Positions 1 to 9,927 of a DNA stretch of 64,000 bases are shown piece after piece (the first letter of the stretch is position 1; each line of letters opens with the position of its first letter). Where the stretch lies: positions 17,854,001 through 17,918,000 of the forward strand of contig CM060734.1 of assembly GCA_030704615.1 (NCBI GenBank). Direction: 5' to 3'. The translations under genes and the position numbers were made by a program. The stretch is from Takakia lepidozioides. Lineage: Eukaryota; Streptophyta; Takakiopsida; Takakiales; Takakiaceae. A model generated the notes under the pieces. It had not been told where the DNA came from. It did no database searches and worked only from the letters and a program-made list of their open reading frames with translations.

Positions 1-959
1 CTTATCACTCGCATTCGCACCCACGACATCATCCAAGGTCTTAGTTGATAAATCGCCCCTTCCCCATTTGCGAATCCCGAAGTGGTCGTACACATTTTCA
101 TTGAACAATGTTGCCAACAATGGTGGTCGCTTTTTCTTGCTCTCCATGGCCATAGAACCACCCTGTGCCATTTCCCACATTCGCTCCGCTTTCAATTTGA
201 ACCTGTTATGCGTCTTGTCGTCGTACACCCTCTTTCTCTTATCTGCATCCCCATAGATCTTCATGTTCATTCTATGGTAATTCTGCTTTCTCTTCTTCCC
301 ATCCGTAGGGCGACCAAACTTACCTGGAAGGAGACAAGGACCTCCACACTTCACCACAAGGTGGTTTTGGAAGTTGTGTTTGTCCTTCCAAACCATGGAA
401 GGTCCTTCGCCGCATATCAAACAAAACCAATGTCCATTCTCCCGTTTGTAGTGCACCCCCTCTTGTGCAAACGATCCACCTAAATAACATAGATAGTGGA
501 TGTGTGAAATTAGGCATACTAGGGTGTTAGAAATGGAGATTTCACCTACATGATGATACCTTTGTAGAGATATTTGTCTCTAGGCATATATTATACTTCT
601 GTGTTAGCACTACACCTATCTTACACATAATGCTGATACTTATGTACAGAAAAAGACACATTTTAATACCTCTGTGGAAGTAAAGACGTTGCATACAATC
701 CAAGCAATAAAAGAAAAAAAAATGTACTTGAAACTGGAGTCTCCTAGGAGTCCCAAGAGTTGTAAGTAAGCATGAACTTACTTCCTTGCCCTCCTGGCAC
801 TCCTCGCCCTCCTCCTGTTAGTGCCAGCTCTGTCGAGGTAACAGGAGTTGTTACGACGTCACTGTTTGCTACAACAGACACAACCAAAGATAAAGGCCGG
901 GATTCATGACGTCCTGACTTCAATTTGATACGCTTCCCTGTTTTGTTGGATCTTCCCAT
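1..959 (-). pseudogene. Zinc-finger gene of the CAATTG-TIR transposon, copy 1 (cut by window edge)
   Basis: This is the 5' half of a second copy of the four-exon gene at 26718-28345. Exon 1 is 782-959, starting MGRSNKTGKR and ending at a GTAAGT donor. Exon 2 starts at 479 after an AG acceptor and runs off the left edge. It holds the same C-x2-C followed by H and C pattern (residues CGEG then HNFQNHLVVKC). The two copies are close paralogues with scattered substitutions and no obvious frameshift in the visible part. Exons 3 and 4 lie outside the window, so intactness cannot be judged. The right-hand flank ends at an orphan terminal repeat at 4301, which suggests this copy sat in a related transposon. 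Function is unknown. Confidence 0.6.
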
Positions 960-1805
960 GTTAAGATACCTTCTTGTCTCTTGAAAAAAACAATGTTGTT
1001 TGAAAAGCTCGGTGCTCCGAGCTCGTAGCACTGGACCCCTATTCCTGTCTCCACAAAAAGACAATGTTGTTATAGGGCAGATAACACACCCTGAAGTTGT
1101 CTACTGCTGCCTGCAAGCTCTTGAGATGTGGCTCTCCCTTTTGCAGATTGGCCAGCAACCTAAGCTTGCAGAAACAATAAACACTCAACATGAACACTGA
1201 CCATCAACCTAAACTTAATTCCAAACATTACAGACCAGCCATGACACAAACACTAACCCCTTCACTCCAATTGTTCTTCATGTGTTTTGCTCACAGACTA
1301 GTTTACCAGTTAGGGCCTTCTTGCTCACATCTTCAAAGAATACCAACACTGCAAACACATGTTGTTGGCTATCAAAGTGGTTCAAGTTACACCCTTCCAA
1401 TGCAAATGACACCAGAAACAGATCAACTGAATGAAATGACACTGATAGGTTGGGTCCGAGTACAAGTGCTCAAAAGTTAAGAATGGTTGCTCGATTCAAG
1501 CAACTTTGTTTCTGTAAGCTGTATAACTAGCATGAATGAGGTTCACATGTAGATCCAGACACATTTAACATGAGAAAAATGAAGCCAACCAGCTCCCTAA
1601 ACTCCTTTCCTAACATTGTTACCCATGTTGAGCACCACATCTGAAACAAGCCTATCTCAGATTGATTCAGATATGTACCTTGTCACAAGTGGTGCATGTA
1701 GCTTCCCTGTACCCTAAACCCTAACTATTGCTACAATTTGCTCAAAGGGTTGTCAAGTAACTTGCACACCTACTCTCACCCAGGCAAACCCCTTTTCACT
1801 AGAAT
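1..1805. repeat. Long direct duplication of 27395-29005
   Basis: The window start is collinear with 27395-29005 in the same orientation, with small indels and point changes. The shared block covers the zinc-finger gene 5' part, its upstream non-coding region and about 90 bases of the 3' end of a LINE that is much longer in the second copy. After 1805 the copies part: this one continues into PPR fragments, the other into LINE reverse transcriptase. No further gene is seen in 960-2200. Confidence 0.8.
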
Positions 1806-2214
1806 GGGAACGGTTCCCTTCTTCCTAAAGCAACAAAGCTACTTCTCAGATTACAAAAGTATTTAATATTTATAGTGTGTTTGCCTTATCAGAAGTGATG
1901 CATGCTGCAGTCTCTACAAGTGTCAGAATATAAAATCCTTGAGCTACACATGCCCTGTAGGCTTGGCTCACAAGTCCCCAGTGGAAGTCCCAGGAGCATG
2001 TGCCCAAATAGTTTAAGTCACAGTGGACAGGGTCATATTTCCTATCGTAACTGCCCACATGAGTCCTTGCACACTGGCAAAGCTCCCACCAGCTGCCATG
2101 TGCTCAGCCTTCAGTATGCAACAGTTCATGGCCAAAGGTGTTTGAGTAGGGCAGTATAATTGCTAGGGCCTTACCACACAACTGGCAAGGGGGACCTGAA
2201 AGTTAGAAATTAGT

Positions 2215-3110
2215 GGACTCCAACCATATTGTCAAACACTCCCTTTTGCATCCTGGATACCCCCACATTTGGCATACATGTCCACAAGGACATTTTCAAG
2301 AATGATACTTGGTAGAATCCCAGCTATCCTGATGTCAGCATAGACCTCTTTGTCCTTTTCTAGGGCTGCTACGCATTGCGAAGGCAAACAAATGTTACCT
2401 AGTTGGGCTTTATCCCTTTCAACATCATTTGCTCATAGATTTCCAAAGCCTCCATCCCACAACCATGTTGGGCATATCCTGCAATCAGTGCACTCCATGA
2501 CACCACATCTTGTTTAGCCATATTGTCAAACACTCCCTTTGCATCTTGGATACTCCCACATCTGGCATACATGTCCACTCGGGGATTTTCCAGAATGATA
2601 TTTGGTACAATCCCAGCTTTCCTGATGTCAGCACATGGACTTTTTTGCCCTTTTCCAGGGCTGCTAGGCTTGCACACGCATTGCAAAGGCAAACAAATGT
2701 TACCTGGTTGGGTTGTACCCCTTTCAACATCATTTGCTCATAGGTCTCCAAAGCCTTCATCCCACAACCATGCGACATATCCTGCAATCATTGCACTCCA
2801 TGATACCACATCTTGTTTAGCCATCTTCTCAAACACTGTCTTTGCATCCTTGGCATACATGTCCACAAGGGCATTGTCCAGAATGGTATTTGGTGCAATC
2901 TTAGCTTTCATGATGTCAGCATGGACCGTTTTGCCCTGTTCCAGGGCTATCAGGTAGCACACGCCTTGAGAACACCAATGAATGTGACCTGGTTGGGCTT
3001 CATCCCTCCCTGTATCATTTGCCCATACATCTCAAAGGCCTTCCTACCACAACCATGCTTGATATAGCCTAACATCATTATAGTCCACGAAAACATATTC
3101 TGTTTAGGCG
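2215..3110 (-). pseudogene. PPR (PLS-type) gene fragments, three tandem pieces
   Basis: Three adjacent minus-strand pieces translate as PLS-class pentatricopeptide repeats, with cores such as VDMYARCGSIQDAKGVFD and DVVSWSALIAGYAQ, then EIYEQMMLKGIKPN. PPR proteins of this class bind organellar RNA and guide editing or processing. Here each piece is only two or three repeats long. Frames change between pieces, and there is no start, transit peptide or C-terminal E/DYW domain. The pieces resemble each other and those at 52-56 kb more than typical paralogues would, so this looks like repeated capture and duplication of one PPR subfamily. Non-functional debris is the likely status. Confidence 0.85.
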
Positions 3111-3440
3111 TTTTGTCAAACACGCGCTATGCATCCACTACTAACGCACTTCATGTACATGTTGACAAGAGTGTTGTGTAGAAACACGTTTGGTTAGTTA
3201 CGACCAAAAGACCTGGTAAAGAATCGCACGCGCCGATCCACAAAGAGTTCTAGAGGAGTACAAATTTTGCAACAAACATTCACTGGATGTGGGAAAACTG
3301 ACCTGCAGCAAGCTTCAAGAAGAACAAGTGTTTGAGCTGGAATCAACTGCTTACAATTCTCACACCGTTCAAATCCAGCGTCTGGCTACGTGGAGTTGGA
3401 ACTAGTACCTGCTAATGACCCTCCATCACCCATATTTGAG

Positions 3441-3720
3441 CTAAGTCTTTGTCCAAAGCATATTAATAACCCATAGCTCTTCTTCCCAGTGAGTCAGGTC
3501 CATTAGTGCCGGGGGTAGGGTACATGCCACTCCAAAACACCACATCTCATTCAGCCACATTGTCAAACACTCCCGTTTGTTGCATTGTTGCACCACATTT
3601 GGCATACATTTCGAACAAGGCAATGTTCAGAATGACATCTGTGCAATTTCAGCTTTGACGATGTCACCTGGACCTCTTTAGCCTTTTTAAAAGCTGTTAG
3701 GTTTGCAAATGCATTGCAAA
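3441..3720 (-). pseudogene. Degenerate PPR fragment
   Basis: A further minus-strand PPR scrap, with remnants of the nucleotide pattern seen in neighbouring fragments (frames encoding ...NVAEN/ECLTMWLNEM in shadow). It is more decayed than 2215-3110, and no repeat is complete. The stretch 3110-3440 between the two shows only a few PPR-like bases. Confidence 0.5.
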
Positions 3721-4104
3721 ATACCTTGCGGTAGAAGACCTTAGTTCAAAACACAGGAGAAATGGAAACATACCCTTCGAGTTGGGATCATGCTGCTTGT
3801 AGCCCACCACCTTGCACACTTGTCGTTGCAATGTCTGAACTCAGTAAGCTTAAGCTTAAGTAAGCTTAAATAATTCTACTTCTCCTCATAGATATCAAGC
3901 AGGGAATAAACACCATGGCTCCATTCGTAGTACTCCCGTCGAATTATTTCCCCTTCTGTCCCATTCCTGGACGGGCAGCATGAATAGTTGTATTTTTAGC
4001 TTATACTCGTATGTGTATATGTATAAGATGAATATATACATATATATATGAGATATATATGATATATATGATATATATATGATATACATTATATACATTA
4101 TATA

Positions 4105-4301
4105 CATTAAAATTTATAGATTACAATTGAATTGAATTGAGTAATGACAATTCAATTGAATTGCAAATTAGGGTTCTTTTCAAGCTGGTTTTTGCAGTTC
4201 AATTGAATTGCAAGGGCAATTCAATTGAATTGCGCACTTTTACGGGGGTGATCAAGTGAATTGCGATGCATTTCACATCAAGGCCTATTTCGAATTCCCT
4301 A
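4105..4301. repeat. Orphan right terminus of the CAATTG-TIR transposon family
   Basis: Several copies of CAATTCAATTGAATTG or close variants lead to GTGATCAAGTGAATTGCGATGC, then CACATCAAGGCC and a terminal GAATTCCCTA ending at 4301. This is the same outward right end as at 7104 and 33725. No matching left end (TAGGGAATTCC) is visible at lower coordinates, so the partner is either outside the window or lost. An AT-rich (TATA)n tract precedes it at 4010-4105, as in the other copies. Confidence 0.8.
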
Positions 4302-4675
4302 AACGAGCTGCATACAATATAACTACCCAACACAACCTCACGCATACGCGAACCTATTCATCCAAGGCATTTTATTCATGACAAATGTGGATGGAATATT
4401 CTCATTACACGTTTCTCAATTTCATTCGAAGCGTAATCGAAAGTATCGGTGCTAAGCATCAAAACCAATTGCGTAAGGCAGGGCCAACAAACAAACCACA
4501 AGGGGCCATAAAGCAGACGAACCCAGACACACAGACGGAGATAGACCCATCCATAGTGGGTGAAAACAATATTCCTTATTCCTTGCATTTGTTATTGTTG
4601 TTGGTGTAGTAAAATAGGGAAACAACCGGCGCTACGGCTCACAAACTAGGACCCTTAATTATAGTGAGAGGAGAC

Positions 4676-4965
4676 AACCGAGTTCTAGCCCATTGGTAAT
4701 GGGCACATACCACCTCGGAAGTGGTTGGGGGTTCAATCCACCGATTGGTGTCACTATGGTATCCAATGTCCACCTTCATGTTGGAAGGCAGTAGCCCTTC
4801 GGAGTCAAGAAACACCGTAATTTATGCCTCCGTTGGAAGGTGTCACAGATACATAGGGAGAGGAACTAGAGGAGGTAGCCAAGTGGGTGATCTGATAGGG
4901 GCCACCCCCAAAAAGTGGCTCTTAGTTACGCCGGCTTCGGCTCGAGTCCTCTCTCTCACTTAGGT
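4676..4965 (+). repeat. tRNA-derived SINE, family A
   Basis: A tRNA-like head shows an A-box-like TAGCCCATTGGTAATGGG and a B-box-like GGTTCAATCC at the spacing of an internal pol III promoter. A non-tRNA body follows. A second copy lies on the minus strand at 62614-62800 and matches through head and body (GGGCACATACCAC, then GTGTC...CACCTT, then GGAAGGCA). The body tail AAGTGGCTCTTAGTTA recurs at 8170, and a body piece recurs at 34085-34170. There is no cloverleaf acceptor stem, so this is not a tRNA gene. Confidence 0.7.
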
Positions 4966-4984
4966 GATCTAGGTTCAAAGTGTT

Positions 4985-5205
4985 TACCTTCCAAAGGGAA
5001 GGGAGGCAGTAGTTGCAAGTAGTTCCTGGGGATGAAGAGACACCAAAATAAAACAACCTCTTTCAAATGAATGGCGCCATGAGGTGCCGAGCACGGACAT
5101 ACCCGGGGAGAAGATATTACGGCACCCAACAAAGGTAGCAGGATTTGAGCCCAGAGTCACCTGGGTGCAGTGAGCGCTCATCCAACTGACTCTCCACCGA
5201 CTGGG
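4985..5205 (-). repeat. tRNA-derived SINE-like repeat, minus strand
   Basis: Reading the minus strand from about 5205, a head resembling a tRNA D-arm (AGTCAGTTGGATGAGCGC) is followed at tRNA spacing by GGGCTCAAATCC, a B-box-like element. The body then shares the GTGTCTCTTCATC stretch with family A. It adjoins the plus-strand SINE head to head, so the two may have been copied separately or recombined. Confidence 0.55.
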
Positions 5206-5992
5206 TTATTATTATTATTTTCATAACCTGAAAATATTTATTATTGGAGCTCAGTGGCTACATGTGACTGGAATGAAAAACAAACTTATTTATTACTCAT
5301 AAAATATGAGAGGGCGTTGTTTCGAATGGCGGACTTTTAGTACCGTACGGTCACGATGTAGATAAGTTGATGAAAAACAATTAGAAACATTAAAAAGGGA
5401 AAAAGAGAAAAGATAAACACCGGGTGAGCCCTAATTAAGGAAGCAGCGACGGTGGAACTTATTGGGTGGGAGCCGGTGGGACCCAAAGAATCACAGGGGA
5501 GAGCACACAACACCGGGCGCTCTTTACTCTACGCGGAGCTGCCGCGCTGCCCGGCCGCCACGTTGCAGCACGCTGGATAAACTGCCTTGCCAACCCCACG
5601 GCTCACACCTGCCCTGCGCTCCCCCCTCGCAACCGTCCAGATCCGCATCGACGGCTCAAATTAGAGAAATCTCAGCCGTCCGGATCATCATCGACGGATC
5701 CGGCGTATCCGAGCCGTGTCCGTTGGCCCTCTCCAATCGACGGCATCCTTCGTCCACTCCACATCGACGGCTCTGAGTCCCAGTCATCGCAGCCGTCCAC
5801 CTACGATCTAAACGCTTTAATTTCATCTACATCCGCCGTCCATCATGATCGACGGTGCTAGAGCCATCACCTCTCTCAGCCGTCCATTCGCCACATCGAC
5901 GGACCCCGAAGGCGGAGATCGACGGCAGATGGAGCAGTCCTGGTTTTCGGGGCTGCCCGTGGCAACAAGGAGTGCGTGGGCCCATGGATGGG
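5206..5992. other. Non-coding stretch with clustered CCGTC / GACGG inverted motifs
   Basis: The sequence 5630-5930 repeats GCCGTCC and ATCGACGG about a dozen times in alternating orientation, giving many short potential stem-loops. Similar motif clusters occur in some plant promoter/5' leader regions. No continuing reading frame with protein-like composition follows, because the short inverted-repeat transposon starts at 5999. It may be the remains of a promoter interrupted by that insertion. 5206-5450 shows nothing I recognise. Confidence 0.4.
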
Positions 5993-5998
5993 CATGTA

Positions 5999-7104
5999 TA
6001 GGGAATTCCAAAAAGGCCTTGATCACCCCCTAAAAGTGCGCAATTCAATTGAATTGCAAGGGCAATTCAATTGAACTAGCCCTAATTTGCAATTCAATTG
6101 AATTGTCAACTCGTAATTCAATTGAATTGCTGACTACAATTCAATTGAATTGTAATCTATGATTTTTTAACTTATTTTTGTATATAATATATAATATATA
6201 TGTACATATATATATTCAAATTATATTTATACACATATAAGAGTATAAGCTAAAAATACATGTTGCCCGTCTATTCTTGCTGGCCCTCTTTCTTGTGCCC
6301 TTGAGGAAATTGTGGAGTTGTGAAGCCACCCTCAGCCTCAGCGAGAAAGAGAGAGCCAAAGACGGAGATAGATCAGCAGATTCCTGTGATTCAGTGGCAA
6401 AAGAAACATGGCTGGCTCCGAAAAAAACAGACGAAATCAAACCTTACAATTGATGAAAGGCTTCCCCTGCATCACCATGTAGTCCCCTAACACTAGTATC
6501 TGGCCCAGGACAAAGAAAACAAAAATATGGTCATCTTGAGAATTATCGATACCCTTACAAAAGTATCATGTTGAAGTTGGGATGTGTGTTCTATATAAGT
6601 TTAATATATCAAACTCTTACACGTTGATACTCTTACATTGGTATCATGTTTGGGATATGTACATAGCCATATATTGGCACCAACATCCACAAAGAGAGAC
6701 AATCCCGCTTTTACAAGCGCTTCGTGACTTCCTCTCTCTCCCTCTCTCGCTCTCCCTGAGGCTTATCTTGGGCTCAAGCCTTACCACGGGCAAAGGATTG
6801 ACAGACGGACAGCAAGAATAGATGGGCAACATGTATTTTTAGCTTATACCTGTGTATGTATATATGTATAATTTAAATATATACATATTTATTATATACA
6901 TAAGTAAGTTAAAAATTATAGATTACAATTCAATTGAATTGCCAATTCGCAATTCAATTGAATCGTGCCGACAATTCAATTGAATTGCAAATTAGGGTTA
7001 GTTCAATTGAATTGCCCTTGCAATTCAATTGAATTGCGCACTTTTAGGGGGTGATCAAGTGAATTGCAATGCATTGCACATCAAGGCCTTTTTGGAATTC
7101 CCTA
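5999..7104. mobile_element. Short non-autonomous CAATTG-TIR transposon, 1,106 bp
   Basis: Termini are TAGGGAATTCC at 5999 and its reverse complement ending at 7104. The perfect 6 bp target duplication CATGTA lies at 5993-5998 and 7105-7110. The terminal inverted repeats are about 200-300 bp and contain multiple CAATTCAATTGAATTG palindromes and a (TATA)-rich tract. The centre has no long reading frame. Segment 6350-6690 is homologous in inverse orientation to 24710-25050 inside the 9,964 bp element, so this is an internally deleted relative of that element. Confidence 0.88.
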
Positions 7105-7214
7105 CATGTATCCTTCCATACATGTATGCATGGGCTTGTCGTATGCATGCCAATAACTAGCTCTGAGGTACTGCCAGGGCAAGCCTCGTCTCCTACAGGG
7201 CCTCCTATAGGGCC

Positions 7215-7470
7215 TCGTCTATTTTCCTTTTATTTTTTATTTTTTAAAATAAAGGAAACCTGGGAGCGACAGCCCACAATTCAGGCCCTTGAGGAGGGGG
7301 AGAAAATACCCCCTTTCATTTATGGGCCATGGAAGCACACAGGACGATAACATCCAGACAGAACGCCATGAACAATCCACACTCTGGGCAGGGCAGCGGG
7401 TTTGAACACGGAACCACCAAGGCGACACATTGTGCAGTTACCAGCTGAGCCCCAGCCAATGTGCAATCAA
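7215..7470 (-). repeat. tRNA-derived SINE with A-rich tail, minus strand
   Basis: On the minus strand, GGGGCTCAGCTGGTAACTGC (A-box-like) is followed by GTGTTCAAACCC (B-box-like) at tRNA spacing. An unrelated body and an A-rich tail (TTTATTTTAAAAAATAAAAA) near 7225-7250 follow. Head, body and tail fit a SINE inserted in minus orientation. It differs in sequence from family A. Confidence 0.6.
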
Positions 7471-8459
7471 ATTCAATAAATGTAAAATCTGAAATGATGA
7501 GAATAAATTATAATAATAGTAGATCCCGGCAACCTTTCCCGGTACTGTAATCGGCGAGCGGGCGGAGCAGGATCTGGTATAAGTAGGTGGTAGAAGCAGC
7601 TGCTGGGTTGCGGCCATCTGTCGTGGCGGGGTTGGTGGGGCTAGTTCCCGTCGTCGTCAATCGCGCTACACACACGGTTCCAGTGTCCATGGGTCATGGA
7701 TGGCCATGGATGGGGATGTCATGCCATGAATTTTGAGATCTCGCCGTCATATGTTTTGCTTGAGATATTTATTTATTTATTTTACTCTGTAAGATAAAGA
7801 TAAAGATAAATTTCTTTAACGTCCAGTGAATTTACTGAGAAATGTGAAAAACGCCCTTGGCCTTAAAAAGTTAAAAATGGGGTAGAATATTGCAGACGTA
7901 AAGTTCAAGGGTGGGGTGACGACTGACCAGTGGGTGGAGGGTGGGAAGTGAGACAAGTTATTACCACATAGAGACAGAAAGTAGGGTAGTTTAATATATG
8001 TGGGTGGAGTACATTCTGACAAGTCTCAAGTTGGGATGCTTGTTTTAGTTACCACATATAATGTCGGATAAATTTACCATAATCCTCTTCTTCTGCCAGT
8101 CAAATGTGCCTATGTATGTGGAGCGGAGGCACTCAAGAGCTCAAGAAAGGGGCGGTAATAGCCGCAAGGCGAAGTGGCTCTTAGTTAGGTCGGCTTGGTC
8201 TTTTCTCTAGCAGTGAGCTTTTCTTTACCCATGAACGAATGCTACTTCATTTCCCATCCTTTCGAACTGCATTCATCCACCTCCTTAGTAGCTAAACGGC
8301 GTGTGGGGATGCATGCATGCATGGACATGCGCGGGGTTTATCATGGGGTGCACGTATGGCGTTCAGGTGATGGGCGCCTGCCACGTGGGCAGGAGTTCGG
8401 CTGGTCAGCGGGCGGGCTGGTGGGTTGTTTTTACCCTGTCGCACTTTTACTAATTTAAA
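7471..8459. other. Intergenic stretch with a SINE tail scrap
   Basis: There is no protein-like reading frame. 8150-8205 carries the family A SINE tail (AAGTGGCTCTTAGTTA). 7765-7815 is a short AT-rich (AGATAA)n tract. Otherwise nothing is recognised. Confidence 0.5.
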
Positions 8460-9927
8460 CCTTCCTGACAAGTCTTCTTTACTCCTCGCCTCGCCTTACA
8501 TCTGTTCGTACACGGATCAGTGAATGCATGCATGGCATTGGAGCAGGATGGATGGAGGGATGAATGAGGATGAGCATGGAAGGTGGGTGAATCAGAGTTA
8601 CTGGGAGGTGATGATGGGATGGGGTGAGTGTGAGGGGGAGCGGCGAGAGGGGCGGGAGAAGTTACCGCAGGAAAGGTCCACAGTACGCATGGGCATGGAT
8701 GTGGGGCATGCATGGATGGGTGGGGCAGGGCGGAAGCTGCCCGGCGGAGAAGGGGCGAGGGAGGGGGGCGAGGGAGGGTGCCTCGCATCGCGCTGTGCAG
8801 TGCTCGCTCGATCGCCGCTTCCCCTCGCTCGCAGGCAGGCAGGGTGGGAGTGAGTGAGTGAGTGAGGGAGGGAGAGATGGTGGGATGTGTGCGGGGCTGC
8901 GCATTCGAGAGGGGATGATTGAGAAGGGGGGGTGTATGGGAGGGTGTAGGCAAGGTTGAAGGAGAGATTGAAAGCAGGGGGTGCTGGGGCTGATCAATTG
9001 TGGCATAGGGAGATCCGGGGAATTGCATCAGGGTCGCTTAGTTTGGAGTCGAGCTTGACAATGTCTTGGCCTCCTTGCAGTCCGTAGTCTCTCCACAAAA
9101 GTTGAGGCGTTTCCTTGCTCGCTTTGCTGAACTGTGACTCTCTTTCTTTCTCGGGCCTGCAGAAAAGTCTTCGTTTTTTGGGAATCCGGCGCTTCTTGTC
9201 AGGGTGTCACTTGGACACCCCTCCCTTTCTCTTTCCCCAGCTTGCTTGTATCATGCCTGGCTATCAGGCGTATTTGGTTCCTCGGTCTGCGACCCCTCGC
9301 TTTTGCTTGCAAATACGCTCCGCTCGAGTATCTGACTCTCTGCTTCTCTCTGCGTCCATCTTTTCTACGCTGGTCCTTCCATCCCTGTTTCTTTGATGAC
9401 ACTCGTCTATTTCTGGGGTTGTACGTACTTTTCCCTGCCCTGCAATGCCACAATTGAATGGAGCGTGGGCTGTGCTTTTGTCGAGGAATGATAACTCAGT
9501 GTACATCGAACTTCTTATTGCCTCGTCGTCCATTTCCTAACACGATTCTGTGACTTCCCTGATTTCGTGTTCGTCACTCATTGTTCCTCGCGGAACCGCA
9601 TGTGATAGAAAGCCATAATAAGTGCAGTGTATAGTCGCAGTGTATAGTCGAGTCTTTAAGACGACATACAATCTTTGCTGGTTGTGGTCAGCTCTAAAGT
9701 TCAAGTGCCGGTCTCTTCAGCTTACTTTGAGACTTCTTTCTAATTTGAAATTTTCTGCGAACTGTGCCTCGAAAATGTTTGGAGGCAGGCTCGACCATGG
9801 GATTTTCTTCAAAGGCGAATGTCGGTGCTAGATTAGTGCTGCACTGACCAGCAGAGTAGAGGGGGGCATGGTCCGTGGGAGAGTATTAGAGACAGAAGTC
9901 AAGACGGTGTCTCCATAGAGCCGTGCA
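8460..9927 (+). promoter_or_regulatory. Likely promoter and 5' leader region of the TIC homologue
   Basis: A GC-rich block at 8560-8960 with repeated GCATGCATGG-type palindromes and TGAGTGAG/GGGAGG runs precedes a pyrimidine-rich stretch (9060-9530). No start codon here opens a frame that joins the TIC exons. Position and composition suit a core promoter plus long 5' untranslated leader. The transcription start cannot be fixed from sequence. The long minus-strand frame at 8450-9028 is compositional. Confidence 0.4.

Noticed and set aside
1710-1725. Telomere-type CCCTAAA sequence
   Set aside because: Only about two units inside a LINE 3' end; not an array.
4690-4760. Possible tRNA gene on the plus strand
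   Set aside because: A and B box-like words are present, but there is no matching acceptor or anticodon stem and the unit recurs with a long body at 62.6 kb, so it is a SINE head.
8450-9028. 192-residue minus-strand reading frame
   Set aside because: Pro/Ser/His-rich product of a GC-rich, GCATGG-repeat promoter region; no domain and no splice context.
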